Assembly: GCA_018907035.1 (NCBI GenBank)
Contig: JACCIC010000002.1
Location: 4,595,001 to 4,659,000, forward strand
Length of the DNA: 64,000 bases
Direction of reading: 5' to 3'
Source of the DNA: Sycobia sp. Sy_11
Taxonomy: Eukaryota > Arthropoda > Insecta > Hymenoptera > Epichrysomallidae
In this document: one piece after another, positions 25,244 to 38,121 of the stretch
How the letters are laid out: each line of letters begins with the position of its first letter
Numbering within the stretch: the stretch's first letter is position 1
Position numbers and translations under genes: made by a program
The notes under the pieces: model-generated
Database searches by the model: none
Told to the model about the DNA's origin: nothing
What the model saw: the letters and a program-made list of their open reading frames with translations, nothing else

Positions 25244-25294
<51 letters not shown>

Positions 25295-25297
25295 TCT
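25128..25297. repeat. (TA)n array, then (CT)n array
   Basis: TA array at 25128-25175 and CT array at 25246-25297, separated by 70 bp of T-rich unique sequence. Confidence 0.95.
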
Positions 25298-25486
25298 TAC
25301 TCTCTCACCCGCTCGCTCAGTCACTCACTCGAGGAAATATCGGGTGCGGGGGAAAGCCCGAAACCAATTAATATTGCCGCGACCGCCCGAGAGGGAAAGT
25401 CGAGATTTGAGCGCGGATTAAGAGATACACGGCTGCTGGAAGTGGAGCGGGTTCGGGTATATATATATAGTATATATATAGTGTAG

Positions 25487-25492
<6 letters not shown>

Positions 25493-25565
<73 letters not shown>
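25493..25565. repeat. (TG)n microsatellite
   Basis: Perfect TG array of about 72 bases just downstream of short TATATAG units, within a CpG-rich block (25330-25700) that has no recognised gene. Confidence 0.95.
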
Positions 25566-25572
<7 letters not shown>

Positions 25573-25739
25573 GCAAGGTGCAATGTGGCGCGGCAGATGA
25601 TCCGTCGCGCGAGCAACGCGCGCGCTCGTTAATAAGCGGCTCGGAACGATGGCGCCGGGGTCCGGGGAGACAGTCGCGGCCGCCGCATCCGTGTACGGCA
25701 ATCTTTTGTTTCTCGGGAATCTAACGAATATAAGAATTA

Positions 25740-27056
25740 ATTTAACGACTCGCTCCAACTCATGCATATTGTGTATATTGTCATTTTTGTTTCCCTCACA
25801 AATATTCTATAGCTGCCTTAGATTTCTCAAATATTGTTCTTGTTTTTTTCTTGCAATTAAAAATTTTTTTTTTATCATCAAAAATGTGCAATTTAATATG
25901 AGGTCGTATCTAAGACTGGACTTATAAAATTTAGTGGAAGTTCAATTCACGAATGGACCTGGAAAGGAGCTTCTGTCTTCTTTTATAGGGAAATCATATT
26001 TTGTAAATACATAAATATTTTTCACATATTTTATTTAGAAGAATAAAAGCAGATTTCTATATATAATCAGGAGAATAAACGTTACGTGTTCTTATTGCAC
26101 TGCTCAAATGCATTACTGTAGCTTAAGAGTAATTATTCTAAAAGACATTTGATACTACTAATCGCGTTGACAAAATTATAAAAAAATATTCCATCGAATT
26201 TTAGAAATTTTTTCTAATGATTATATTTTACGAATATAATATTAATCTGATAAGTTTTAATAAAAAAACATTCAGAATAGCTCGGCGTATAATGAAAGAA
26301 GCCGTGCAAGAAAAAGTCGATTAAATCAATTTCGATCACGAATATGAAATACAATGGTTCTTTGAATTTACGAAATTTTTTATATCAATATACTTCATGA
26401 CGACAATTACACGAATTATTTTTAACAGAAAATTTAGAATGCATTTATGTAAAATTCAGAGAGCCATAATTAATTAATTAATTAATTTTTACAGCGTAAA
26501 ATAAGTACGAAGCAAATATTATTGACGACTCATTGAACGAGACAACGATTAGGCTACGCTAAGAAAATTAAAAAAAAAAAAGTAAAGAAAAAGAAAAAGA
26601 AAAAGCACATCGATAAATCGTATAGCCACCGGCGTTTGTTTCCACTTTTGACCTCTATTAAAAAAGTAAAAGTGAACACTCGCGCGCGCTCGAAAATAAA
26701 TCACGAGGCTCATTTAACCAGTGTTAAAGCAACTTTCGTGCCCAACTGTCGCTTACGTCCGGAATAGCGTTGTAAATTTCCCTACTGAAATTACTTTATA
26801 CGAGTTTAATAAAACAAAAAACAAAAAGAAAACAAAATGAAGGAAACAAAAAAAAGCGAAAGAAAAAAAAATAAAAGCAAAGAAAAGAGGGGGGGGGTGA
26901 ATTAAATAAAGCACCGAACAGACCTATATATGACTTTATTACGGGTTCGATATAAATTCTGACGGATTTCATGGCCCATAAAACACGCTCATTTTATACT
27001 TTGAAAGGCAGTAATGCAAAGAGTTCGGGATTAAAATAATTGTTGTACGAATTAAA

Positions 27057-27092
<36 letters not shown>

Positions 27093-28330
27093 AACAAATG
27101 CCAGTACGCGTATTCGCTGCTATTAATTTCTATATAATACTGTAATGGGCATTCGCATCTCGCCCATCCCCCTCCCCCCATTCCCCTTGGTTTTATGGGG
27201 CATAGAGCAGTTTGCCAACTTTATTAGCCGAACCGTATTGAATGGCGCGCTTACGATCGGGACGCAAAGATGAATTGAAGCAATGTCTCGCGAGGCTCTT
27301 GATTTTTTTTTTATTTTTCTTTATTTTTGCTCAAACGAAATTTGAATATATCTGCATGTATGTGTATATATATCTTTATATATATATGCACAATATATAC
27401 ACACACAATCGTCGTAAAATACGTATAAATGGCTTCTCGCCGTATCCTTGCCTCGTTATGCTATTTTTCTTTTTTCTTTTTTTTTATAGCGCGCTGAGAA
27501 AAAAATTTCTAAAAATTTAAATAAATATTTATTACAGCGGTATGGGCGCCCAGTTGTAATTGAAGCATTTTTACTCGCTTCGTGGCTGTATATGCGTTTT
27601 AACAATTATTGGTTAGTATATATAACGAGTAATTATTTCGGTACGTTTAGTAGTTTCCTTCTTTTTTTTTTTTTTAAGTAATTGGTTAATTTTCGCTCTG
27701 CAAAAACAATTTCAAAGTCTACGGGTTGCTGGGAAGTGGTTTTTTCTTTTTTAACAATTATAATATTTATTTCAAATGACGAATATTTATATTTAAATCA
27801 AATAGGCAATAATAATGGTTGTTATATTGTGATCTTATAATTTAATATATTATTATACGCCTTAACTTATGAATATGTTTATTATTTATTTTGAAATAAA
27901 AAATTCTAGTTATACTTGTACTATTATATAGCCAACTATAATAAATATTATGGGCCTTATGCTATTTCATAAGCTAATATAATTATAAATGCAGTCTGGC
28001 TGAAAGAAATATTTATCAGTTTATTCTTTATGATTACTTTTATAAATGTCATATATTAATAAATAATTAACATTAATTAATATATAATACTTTTTTTTAA
28101 TGTAAGCAAAATGTTTTCAAGCGATTATTAGCAATAAATATTTATTTGAATTTCAGAAATATTTTATAAAGATGCGAATTGTATATGATTTTCCAACAAT
28201 GTTAAAATTTGTTTTTTTTTCTCAGGCGCCGCTTGTTATTCTAGAAATCGAATGGATTCGTCGTTAAACGTAAATTTTGATGTTTCTTTTTCTTTGTCTT
28301 TTTTTTAAATAACAGATTACTTAATTTTAA
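25740..28330. other. AT-rich non-coding stretch
   Basis: Contains A-runs near 26568-26580 and 26866-26873, a (TTAA)n-like run at 26470-26486 and a GA run at 27059-27089. I saw no coding exon, RNA gene or transposon terminus. Confidence 0.5.
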
Positions 28331-28501
28331 TTATCTACGATTATGCGAGAGTATAATTATTCGCGCAATATATATATATATAGTTTGGCGTACAATTTAC
28401 CGAAACGAAACGCGATTCTCTTAAAATCATGCATTTAGCGCAGAGGTACATTAGATAAATACAATGCGGTCTGTTATTAAATTCAATTTTTTGCAATTCT
28501 T

Positions 28502-28502
<1 letters not shown>

Positions 28503-28540
<38 letters not shown>
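28503..28540. repeat. (CA)n-(TA)n compound microsatellite
   Basis: CA array followed directly by a short TA array. Confidence 0.9.
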
Positions 28541-28542
<2 letters not shown>

Positions 28543-28669
28543 GTATGTATAGAGATATATACATATACACAATTCGAAATAATATTTCCAACCGAATCGT
28601 CACGTTCTGATACTTTTCGCGATTATAAGAGCGCGCAAAACAAGCCAAGATCCTTTTGCAATCACCACA

Positions 28670-28673
<4 letters not shown>

Positions 28674-28752
<79 letters not shown>
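28674..28752. repeat. (CT)n microsatellite
   Basis: CT array of over 70 bases, with one substitution near the right end. Confidence 0.95.
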
Positions 28753-28753
<1 letters not shown>

Positions 28754-28900
28754 ATCTCTCCAGCGTTTTTCTCTCACTGAAATCACTGGAAAAGATTCGC
28801 GGTTATATATATAGCGTCAATCTCAGTTGCCGGTCTCGACACTTTTTCGCTCTTCTCGAACCAATAACCAGTAGTATACGCGCATCAATAAGCATCTATC

Positions 28901-28910
28901 CCTCTCTCTT

Positions 28911-28959
<49 letters not shown>
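28901..28959. repeat. (CT)n microsatellite
   Basis: CT array of about 57 bases with one TTTG interruption near the left end. It lies 150 bp from the previous CT array, in the same orientation. Confidence 0.95.
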
Positions 28960-28960
<1 letters not shown>

Positions 28961-29114
28961 GCTTACTAGGTATACAAAGACTTTTCGAAACGAACGAAGG
29001 GAGATAGTAGTGCGCGAGCAAAGGTGCGACGGCATGCGGTGGTAAATAATCATCGCTCGTTACATACTCCCTCGCCTTCACCTCTCAATCGTTTCAGATG
29101 AGATCTATAGTTTT

Positions 29115-29117
<3 letters not shown>

Positions 29118-29160
<43 letters not shown>
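29118..29160. repeat. (TA)n microsatellite
   Basis: Perfect TA array. Confidence 0.95.
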
Positions 29161-29161
<1 letters not shown>

Positions 29162-29644
29162 CGTCTTTGCAAAAGGCATAAGTATAGCCAGGCTTTTTTT
29201 TTCTTTTTTAAAAACTTTGCCTACTACTCAACGGGGGTAATTCAGAGGGTGGAATGCCAAGAAACGGCGGATAAATATAATAACAGTCCGACTTGACGAC
29301 TGCACAGTTACATATGGATTTTTCTGAAAGGCTGCGTGTATGTGTGTGTGTGTGTGTGTGTTTGTGTGTCTAGGCTGCTTTGCGCCGCGTACAGTTAAAA
29401 GGTTCTCGCGCACATTGGTCGGAGGTATTTTTAAAAATGTTAAACGACATTTATGAAACGTCGAGGTGTTGATTCTTTAAAACGAGGCCGGCAGTTTGAC
29501 AATTAAATAAAATGTCGCGGTGCGGTATGCTTAATTTAAAGACAGGCAAAATACCGCGAGCGCTTAGGGAAGCAGGCGCATAGTTTTGGCGGAGTCGGTC
29601 AGATTATCCGTCGTTAGCAGTATAATATTTATATCGTTGCTTTG

Positions 29645-29710
29645 TTGTAATTTTTACAATACATATTCTACGCGGGTGATTATTAAACAAGGACAGTCTG
29701 ACTCTCGTTT
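29645..29710 (+). repeat. dispersed repeat fragment shared with 53.98-54.14 kb
   Basis: TAAACAAGGACAGTCTGACT at 29684-29703 is identical to 53986-54005, and its reverse complement matches 54082-54101 at 18 of 20 positions. The match to the inverted copy continues on the left: GTAATTTTTA and ATTCTACG occur here and, in reverse complement, at about 54115-54140. This is therefore a fragment of an interspersed repeat family. The nearby minus-strand open frame of 86 codons at 29728-29988 is unrecognised. Confidence 0.7.
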
Positions 29711-30989
29711 TATCAGAATGTAATAGATTATTTCAGAAAAACTGCAAGATCGATAGAAATATTGGTCGGCCTGGCTCGTAACAGTCGTACATACAAGTAC
29801 AATTTTACAATTTTTAAAACACCGCATTCATTCGAACTTTTGAGCTTGGCGTATTTAACAAAAAAGATGTCAGGAGATAAAGTAACTCGAACATGGGATT
29901 CGTCATCAGCGATGTAAAATCTATCCAAAATAACGCGTCTCATCCGGTGTGCATTTGTCGATTCGGAATTGCGAATTGTTATTAACAAATTGATTGTTCG
30001 ATCGACCGTGGAAAAGTGGCTAATCGTAAATGAAGTCTATAATTTATTAGATATTTCACAAGATATCGCCTTCATTCTGCCAAAATAGCGAATACGTTCA
30101 TCAGGATTTGAGATGTTGCAAATTCAATCAAGATTTGTTAAGCAAAACGTTATGCCCCGTGCTCATTTGTCTGACTTTCGTAATATTCGTTTCACTTGGG
30201 ATATTTTCACTTCGAAATTTCGCATTTTTAAGCCGGTGAATTTTTCTAACAGCGATCGTATTAATATATTTATTTAACATATTGTTTAAAATTATCCAAT
30301 AAAAATGTTAATAAACGTGAATTTTATTTGTTTAGAATGTAATTTGGTCGATATTATTAATCCTATTTGTTTGCGACGAATCAAATTGACTTAATTTTTG
30401 TTACACAACCAACAGTTCCGCATGAATGTACAATGAAAATCAATTATATCCTTTCATTTTACCAAAATGCCACCTGAGAACAGACTGCAGAGTTTGTCTG
30501 ATTATTTTTTTTGAAGCCGTTATACCGAGCATTTCTTAAATTACTTTGTATCTCTTAGACACGAATTTCGACAGCTAAGTGTCAATAAAATGATAGGGGA
30601 ATGGCTATTAACACTTTGCAGAATTTTATTCCCATGATAAAATAATTGTTATTAATGTGCTAATTTATAATATTATTAATAATTTCATTGCCATTAGCAA
30701 TATGGTTTCCCTCAAAACTTAATGTTCATTAACATATTTAAAGCTTTATTGACTATTTATTTCTGAAACAAAGCTGTAGAAACGAGACTTCCTTTGTCTT
30801 TTTTTTTATCCTATAAGTTTTTTCTTTTGAAAAATGCTTACTCCACGATGGAAATTCTCCTTACAAGTAATCAACAATTTCGTCTCTATAAATATAAATC
30901 TATAACTTATCTGAAGAATAAAATTGTTAATAACAATCTTTTAATATATTCGATTTAATCGACCTTTCGTGATCTAAAGAAAAATTTCC

Positions 30990-31345
30990 CACTCGTTATG
31001 CCAAAGGCGCAGCGCGAGCAGCCCTCCTGGCTTCTGTACATGTATATATATAATCTAACACAGTATCTATACGGTATCTCGGGTAGGAACTTTCTAACGC
31101 GCGCGCCGAGATCGGCCCGGGCGACGAGGCGCTCGCGGGCGCTAGCAGTACACACGACCTTGACGCCTCTCTCGCTCCGCATAGCGGCGCGGAGGCGGAG
31201 CGCTGGGGGGAGAGGGGAGGGGGGATTACGGTAACAGCCGCGTGAGCGCGTCACGAAAGAGGGACCTGAGCCCCTTCCCCCCTTCTCCGCCCCCCTCCCC
31301 ACCCATTGTCCTCGTTGTGGCGCGGGCGTTCTGAAAATTCGCCAA
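30990..31345. other. CpG-rich block with opposed G-rich tracts
   Basis: The most GC-rich and CpG-dense segment upstream of the gene. It carries G6, G4 and G6 runs at 31205-31224 on the plus strand and five C-tracts at 31271-31304 (G-tracts on the minus strand). Frames are open on both strands, but their products are low-complexity Arg/Ala/Pro/Gly-rich and match nothing I know. A CpG-island promoter or untranslated first exon is a reasonable hypothesis; no TATA box or start site is evident. Confidence 0.35.
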
Positions 31346-31381
31346 GCCAGGATTATACACGGCTGCGCGCGGTTATTACGT

Positions 31382-31384
<3 letters not shown>

Positions 31385-31436
<52 letters not shown>
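31385..31436. repeat. (TA)n microsatellite
   Basis: Perfect TA array of about 52 bases. Confidence 0.95.
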
Positions 31437-31440
<4 letters not shown>

Positions 31441-31563
31441 TAATTACGGGAGGAGGATACATATCTACATGTACAGTCCGCTGAAATTCGCGAGTTGATT
31501 GACGCTTTCCTTTATAGCTTCTTATAGCCGTTTTTCCATTTATTTCTATACCTGGCTCGTATA

Positions 31564-31636
31564 TTTATTATTATTATTATTATTATTGTTTCTGCTGCTG
31601 TTATTTTTTTGATGTTGTTGCTGTTGTTGTTGTTAA
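31564..31636. repeat. (TTA)n/(TTG)n trinucleotide tract
   Basis: ATT units pass through CTG-containing units into GTT units, an imperfect compound trinucleotide repeat. Confidence 0.85.
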
Positions 31637-32621
31637 GCACCACTTTATCTACACGTTCGCGCAATTGCTTGAGGGAACACCTAGTGTCCTATCGCTTCGG
31701 TTATTGAGCACAGCTCGCATGTTTTGAAATAAAAGAATTAGCGGCTGATCTTGCGACTTTGCGGGAGAGAAAATTTGAAAAAATTGCGAGATGCTACAAG
31801 GCTTTGAGTCCATTAGGTTATTGTATAATCGACATTCAAATTTTGCGAGAATTTCTGTTTATTCGAATGATTTTAAGTTGCCAAAACATGACTTTTTCGA
31901 CACTCAGTTCAGGGGCGCAAGGCTTTGATCTTCCATGCTCATTGAAATGCGCAAAGTATGTGATTCTCGCATCCATCAAATGGACTACTATTAAGATCAT
32001 GATTTCATCATTCCACAGCTGGTTCGGTTTTAACGTAGTGAACAGAAATTATTGATAATGAAATAAACGTCGAAACAGCTATTCAAAATATCTTATTACA
32101 CACACATATACGTAAAAATTAACCAAGTATTTTCAACTTGTACTCCATGCACTACATTAAACATTATTAATTTATGCTGTACAAAATTGTACAGTAATTA
32201 TGCCATTATTAATTCAATAATTTTTATATATTATTTCGTGCATTATTTTTCGAAGTCTGAAAGCGCTTTTTGCTGTTATCAAAGTAAATATAACGAAGTA
32301 ACCGTAAGAAGTAAATGATTTCTTAAACAATGAAACAACGAATTTATGTATTCTACGTAAGTTTGGAGCTCTTTTAAATCGAACGAGTTTATCTTAAGTT
32401 TATGGAACTTTTTCTTAGTCGGATAAAATAATTTACCCGATGCAATATCTCTGTGTGATCAAAATAATTTTTCTGTTCACGGTATGGTGCCGAAAGAAGT
32501 TTTCAAACAAGTTTAAAATCAGTACGAAAACTAGTGTTCTGAAACAAATGATTCGTGATCGGCCCTTTAACACTTCTTGCATTAATATATTATTTGTCAC
32601 ATTCATTTACTATATTAATAC

Positions 32622-32622
<1 letters not shown>

Positions 32623-32662
<40 letters not shown>
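32623..32662. repeat. (TA)n microsatellite
   Basis: Perfect TA array followed by imperfect ATATCTGTAT units. Confidence 0.9.
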
Positions 32663-32669
<7 letters not shown>

Positions 32670-32966
32670 TCTGTATATGTATATCTATATATAATATAAT
32701 ATAACTTGTAAAACGCGAATCATTGGATCTCATATGCTAGAAAGAAATGTATATAATCTGTCCCTATAAATTTAGCGTCAATGTGGGCTTTCTGGGCAAA
32801 CATTAATCTTAGAATATTATAACGATTGAATATCGAGTTATTAATTTATTTATTTCTTTTTTTACTGTTAAATGGCCGCTCGAAAGTGATCGGAGCAATC
32901 TTTCGCAATATAATATTTAATCCTTTAATCGCGCTCCGCATATAGCGAAACCACCAGACACGCGCT

Positions 32967-32969
<3 letters not shown>

Positions 32970-33021
<52 letters not shown>
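32970..33021. repeat. (TA)n microsatellite
   Basis: Perfect TA array of about 52 bases. Confidence 0.95.
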
Positions 33022-33024
<3 letters not shown>

Positions 33025-33639
33025 TGAACCGTTAAAAGAGTAAAAAAAATATTAATACTGGCTTATAAGGATCATAAAAATTTATATATATATATGCATT
33101 ACTAATCAATGTCGCCTTCGATTTTTCGAAAAGATTTGTAAATTTCACGGGACAATTATTTGCCGTTCAGGGTTAAGTTTTTTGATCTATCGTTTCATCA
33201 GAATATTTATGGCAGAGTTATGTACACAAGACTTGAAAAAATTTACAATATTTATGTCCCCTGATGGTAATACGATCTTCATATAATGCATAAAGCTAAT
33301 AGTAACTGTATTTTATGTTCAATCGTATTCGAGCATGTGTTTTTGTTTCTTTTTCTTTTTCTTTTTTTTTTTGTTTTGTTTTTCATGTTGCATAAAAGCT
33401 GCAAATCGACTAACTATCAACTCTAAAATAGACAGAGTTTTGGTAGTTTTTGCCTTTTAACGTAGATAAAGTCGCACGATCGACATAAGTATAAGACCGT
33501 TGCCGTGCTTTAACCCGAATTTCTTTGGAATTCGAAAACGAAATTGGAAAAATTTTCCGATTTCCTTAGCAATAATATATATAATGTTCATTTAAATTTC
33601 TACCGAGATCTAAGATAAGGTAAAAGAAACACTATGTAT

Positions 33640-33650
33640 ATGTATGTATG

Positions 33651-33699
<49 letters not shown>
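33640..33699. repeat. (GTAT)n-(TA)n compound microsatellite
   Basis: GTAT units at the left edge pass into a TA array (33655-33699). Confidence 0.9.
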
Positions 33700-33703
<4 letters not shown>

Positions 33704-34828
33704 ATTTTATTACCATATGTTGAAGTTGAAAAATTATTAATTTATTCAACGATAAAAATTTTAGTGGATTTTACGACTTGCGTGTATATCTTATTCATTT
33801 GAATGTTTATGCACGTGGAGCTATTTTGAAATAATGATCTAAAAATATCAGCAAATGTCATTATATTATACAAACACGCATGCACACGATCATCGCACGC
33901 TTATTTACTTCTGCATATTTGATTTTTTTGCTATATACTTTCTAATATGTTTCCAAAAATTCTCGTTTGGTACGCGACCATTGCTTTATAAAGCTGAAAT
34001 AATACTTGTTGTTTATTTTTGTCTGTTTTTTAAATTTATTATTAACAAAAAAAAAGAAGAAATAAAACGTACGTTTTTTCTTATTTTTACTGAAAAAAAG
34101 TAGAATAAACACTATATCATATCTGTTTCTCAGATCTCTACACACTTACCGAGTCAGGTCGTTTTTTTTTTTTTTAATGTCAATAGTTACAGACAGATGA
34201 TTGACCAGTAAAATCTTCATAATTCGACGAGTATGTAGCAACAAACAAATCTTCACGGGTACAACGATTGCTCGTGCCTACAAAGTGAATTTGCTATCCT
34301 TGAATTCGGCAACTCGAGCACCCCAAACAATTTCTCCGAAATTCGAGTTTTTCGCTGTTTAACATCGATGTAATTCGGGCAGAATTTGTTTAATTCAACG
34401 CAAAACCAATGCCAGTTGCTTAAAAAGATAATCGCCTGAAATCATAGGCCAGCTATACCAGTGCGCCGATTGTGTCGTTGCCATCTTGGATCTCATTTGT
34501 TAATTTACTTATTTATTTATTTGCTTCGTTGTTTTTTTCGGAAAATCAAGTGCCAGAATCGAATTAATCGACCTGAAAAGCCTCCGAGACCGTATTCTTC
34601 TCTAATTGTCTGTATAGCACACTTTAATCGCGTGACTCAAATAATTATGAAACTGTGTGTAGTTTTTTCAATGTCACGTATACGCAATTGCAATTATAAT
34701 CCATTTTAGCGTATATAATTGAATCGCTCGCTTAGAGCGGTTCAAATGCTTGTATTACGCCAACGCGGAAATATTCAATAAATATAAATACATACGGAAA
34801 TATAGCAACGAGATTATATGGTAAAATT

Positions 34829-34830
<2 letters not shown>

Positions 34831-34870
<40 letters not shown>
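34831..34870. repeat. (AT)n microsatellite
   Basis: Perfect AT array. A second shorter one lies at 35008-35033. Confidence 0.95.
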
Positions 34871-34875
<5 letters not shown>

Positions 34876-36249
34876 TGCAGCTCAGTCTGGACTCCAATAA
34901 TTAAAGATTTAACCTTAAATATTTATTTAGCGTATTTGTTATTTGATGATTAATTGGTTTATTGAATGTATCTGCATCAGTGCAATGTCAGATAAGTATT
35001 AGTTCGATATATATATATATATATATATATATAGATTTACATACGTGCATGTATGCGTATACAGAAGTTGCATATCTGCATAATGAGGGGAAAAAATCGA
35101 GCGTCGGTATGCCTATAGCTGTTCTAGGAATCGCCGTAATTAGATATCGAAGAAACAAGGTGAATTAATTACAGTAGCGTCTGTGATCCAGTGTTGTATA
35201 ATTAATTATGGAGACTTTCCACGAAGTCGCGCGTGTCGCTGTGTTTCGGCGGGGCGAGGCAAGGGGGGGGGGGATGGGGTGAACCATTTATCGACGGCTT
35301 GGACGAAGTTTCGATGTGCTTTGCATGCGTTTGATACGCACTATGTACTTGTGCCGGGGTGTTGCAGCAATCAAGATTCTTGGAACGATAATTTATATGT
35401 GATTCTTGAAGAGCCACGCGTGACTTTTTAGGTGTGTAAACTGCTCTACGTTGGTTCGATGAATTAGAGATCGAAATTTATGGAATTATAGCTAAATTCG
35501 CGTTGATCATCCGATATTTCAGGTATTTCTTCGGCGGGCGATTAAGATTTATAGACCCGTTATTACACCCGAACAAAATTTAGTATCTTACCCGATGAGT
35601 TTCAGTAAAAACGTGGATTTTCATATTTGTGTAAGATCGATTATCAATCGATTTAGTTGCTCGCATATTTTAATCCGCCTTTATTGCTGTGGATTTTATT
35701 TATCATTCGTTTTGCGAATTTTTGGATGTCCACTTGATGTGAGAAATTAGCCCATCTGAGATTTTCAGTGTACAATACGAATTCTTGAACCTTTGTATAC
35801 TTTTTTGAATACGACAATTGGTATATATATGTATATATAGTATATGTATGTCGTTGTAATTTTCTCATTTTTTTTCTAACACGCTTCGGGCCTTCATTCC
35901 CGCAAGAAAAAATATTCATTTCTATACTGAGCTCGAGGTTATAACGTATAATTTTAGGATAATAAAGCCGATTAATTCGTCACTTCCCATTCGCAGGAAA
36001 GAAAAGCAAAAAAAAAAAATACGTAAAACAAATCCGAACGAGCAAAAGTCCGGTCAGTGTAGAATATAATTGCATCGCAAGAGTAGGGAAGAAAAAAAAA
36101 AACAGAAAAAGCAACACCTGCGTATGCATCGTGCACGCACAGCATTGACCGGACGCCTGTGAATTCTCGTTTATTCCCCTGCGCGCATACACACGCACAC
36201 GCACACGCACACACACACACACATAAGAAGAAAGGGGAAACAGCAAACA

Positions 36250-36410
36250 GCAACGCATGCCGCCTCGGTGTATTATAAGGCAAACAAAGATTTTTCAGCG
36301 AACTTCGGCTTCCACTCCGCGCGGCCGTCAAGTGGAAAAAAAAGCCGCGGCCGGACGAGAAGACGACGCGACGGCGAAACCGCAACCCGGGCATAATGCG
36401 GGCCTAGAGC

Positions 36411-36473
<63 letters not shown>

Positions 36474-36556
36474 TGAGAGAAAGATACAAAGACAGAGACC
36501 CATCCGCTGTTTCGCCACCGAGGGAGAGAGAGAGCCTTTAGAGGTCGCGACTAATA

Positions 36557-36599
<43 letters not shown>

Positions 36600-36698
36600 T
36601 GAAGAAAAAAAGGAAACTTCGGGCAACGGCGCTATAATAGTTTCGGGACCGCGGCTCGGCCTCCGCGGCCGGCACGGCGCGAGAACGAGTTCAGATCG

Positions 36699-36705
<7 letters not shown>
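36250..36705. other. CpG-rich block with two (GA)n tracts
   Basis: CpG-dense sequence at 36250-36410 and 36620-36690 surrounds GA arrays at about 36420-36470 and 36560-36594, and a TA array follows. GA arrays beside CpG-rich DNA are a common arrangement at insect promoters that bind GAGA-type factors. Nothing here proves transcription, and the long frames are made of the repeats. Confidence 0.35.

Positions 36706-36763
<58 letters not shown>
36706..36763. repeat. (AT)n microsatellite
   Basis: Perfect AT array of about 55 bases. Confidence 0.95.
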
Positions 36764-36766
<3 letters not shown>

Positions 36767-37023
36767 GAAGCGGTGTCACACGTTCATATAAATACATATG
36801 ATCCTCTATATATGCACATGTGTTTCTCGTACGTATCCCTCGAGTTCCGAAAACGTTTTCGAGCTCGTAGATTTGATTTTTTTTTCTCTCTGAATTGTAC
36901 TTGCGTGTAAATCTTGAGAAAAAAAATTCCTAAAAATTGAATGTGACTTTTACGACCAACAAATTTCATAAAAATGAAGCGAATACGAGTTATAATGATA
37001 CGGAGATGAATAGTTACATTATA

Positions 37024-37026
<3 letters not shown>

Positions 37027-37065
<39 letters not shown>

Positions 37066-37069
37066 GTGT

Positions 37070-37103
<34 letters not shown>
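37027..37103. repeat. (TA)n then (CA)n compound microsatellite
   Basis: TA array at 37027-37061, a short spacer, then a CA array at about 37073-37103. Confidence 0.9.
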
Positions 37104-37104
<1 letters not shown>

Positions 37105-37836
37105 ACGTGGAGGAATGAAAATAAAATGATTTTTGAACACATGTGGTCTATTAAGCAGAATTGATCTTATAAAATGCAATGATTATGTATGGAACAGTTA
37201 TACTTCAAATATCATGTGCAGTATGTTGAAATTGGTTGAATTATATAAACGAGGATTACAGATTTGAAGTTGAAAGAATTTTTTAAGTAGACTTTCATCG
37301 AATAGAACGGATACATAATTTTAAAATAATACCCAAGTTAACCATTCATATATATACTTAGCTCATAAGTTCGTTCTTTCCACACACGCATACCCATTTC
37401 ATTACAGCGTCGTTAGTAGAAAGCGAGAGAAAGAGATTTTCACGGACTTATTTACATATAAAATGCTAAGCGACATAATTTTTCGCCACTTGCGAGATAT
37501 AATCACGCACAGATGTCGCTCTAGCGGCTAATAATAGAGACTCGCTTCGAGCAGTTTTATCGCAGCATGCGGCGATATTATGTGGAGAGAAATTGAAGAA
37601 AGGGAAAGAGATTATAATAAAAATAATATATAAAGATATATAAAGATTATAATAAAATACTAATTATGTAATATTATCGGGCTATAGTCAAAAAATCTAA
37701 GTACAATAGGTCTTATAATAAATATTATGATATATCACACTAAGATCGATATTAATCAATTCTGTCACAGATGCTTGCAAGTGATACTGATGAAATTTAA
37801 GATACTGTGTTCCATTTCGGTAATATATATATAAAT

Positions 37837-37837
<1 letters not shown>

Positions 37838-37886
<49 letters not shown>
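37838..37886. repeat. (TA)n microsatellite
   Basis: Perfect TA array. Confidence 0.95.
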
Positions 37887-37890
<4 letters not shown>

Positions 37891-38057
37891 TCATACGAGC
37901 CGATGCAAAATTAACATGTATAATCGAACAGTTCATAAAGCTCGCGAAGAATAATCATTACACTTGAGTTACAGTATAAATTTACGTAAGTAACAATTGT
38001 TGCATTACATTAAAATTGAGAACGTAACAATAATAACGGGACGAATGTAAGCAAACT

Positions 38058-38064
<7 letters not shown>

Positions 38065-38117
<53 letters not shown>
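38065..38117. repeat. (GA)n microsatellite
   Basis: Perfect GA array of about 53 bases. Confidence 0.95.

Positions 38118-38119
<2 letters not shown>

Positions 38120-38121
<2 letters not shown>

Larger units (their letters stand above)
31640..34455. other. AT-rich non-coding stretch
   Basis: Holds TA arrays (listed separately) and T-runs near 33364-33372 and 34163-34175. An open frame of 98 codons at 31759-32055 on the plus strand is not low complexity but is unrecognised and lacks supporting splice or family evidence. Confidence 0.4.

Noticed and set aside
25055..25767. Long frames on both strands across 25.1-25.8 kb
   Set aside because: They are kept open by TA, CT and TG arrays, which contain no stop codons in these frames; no domain was recognised.
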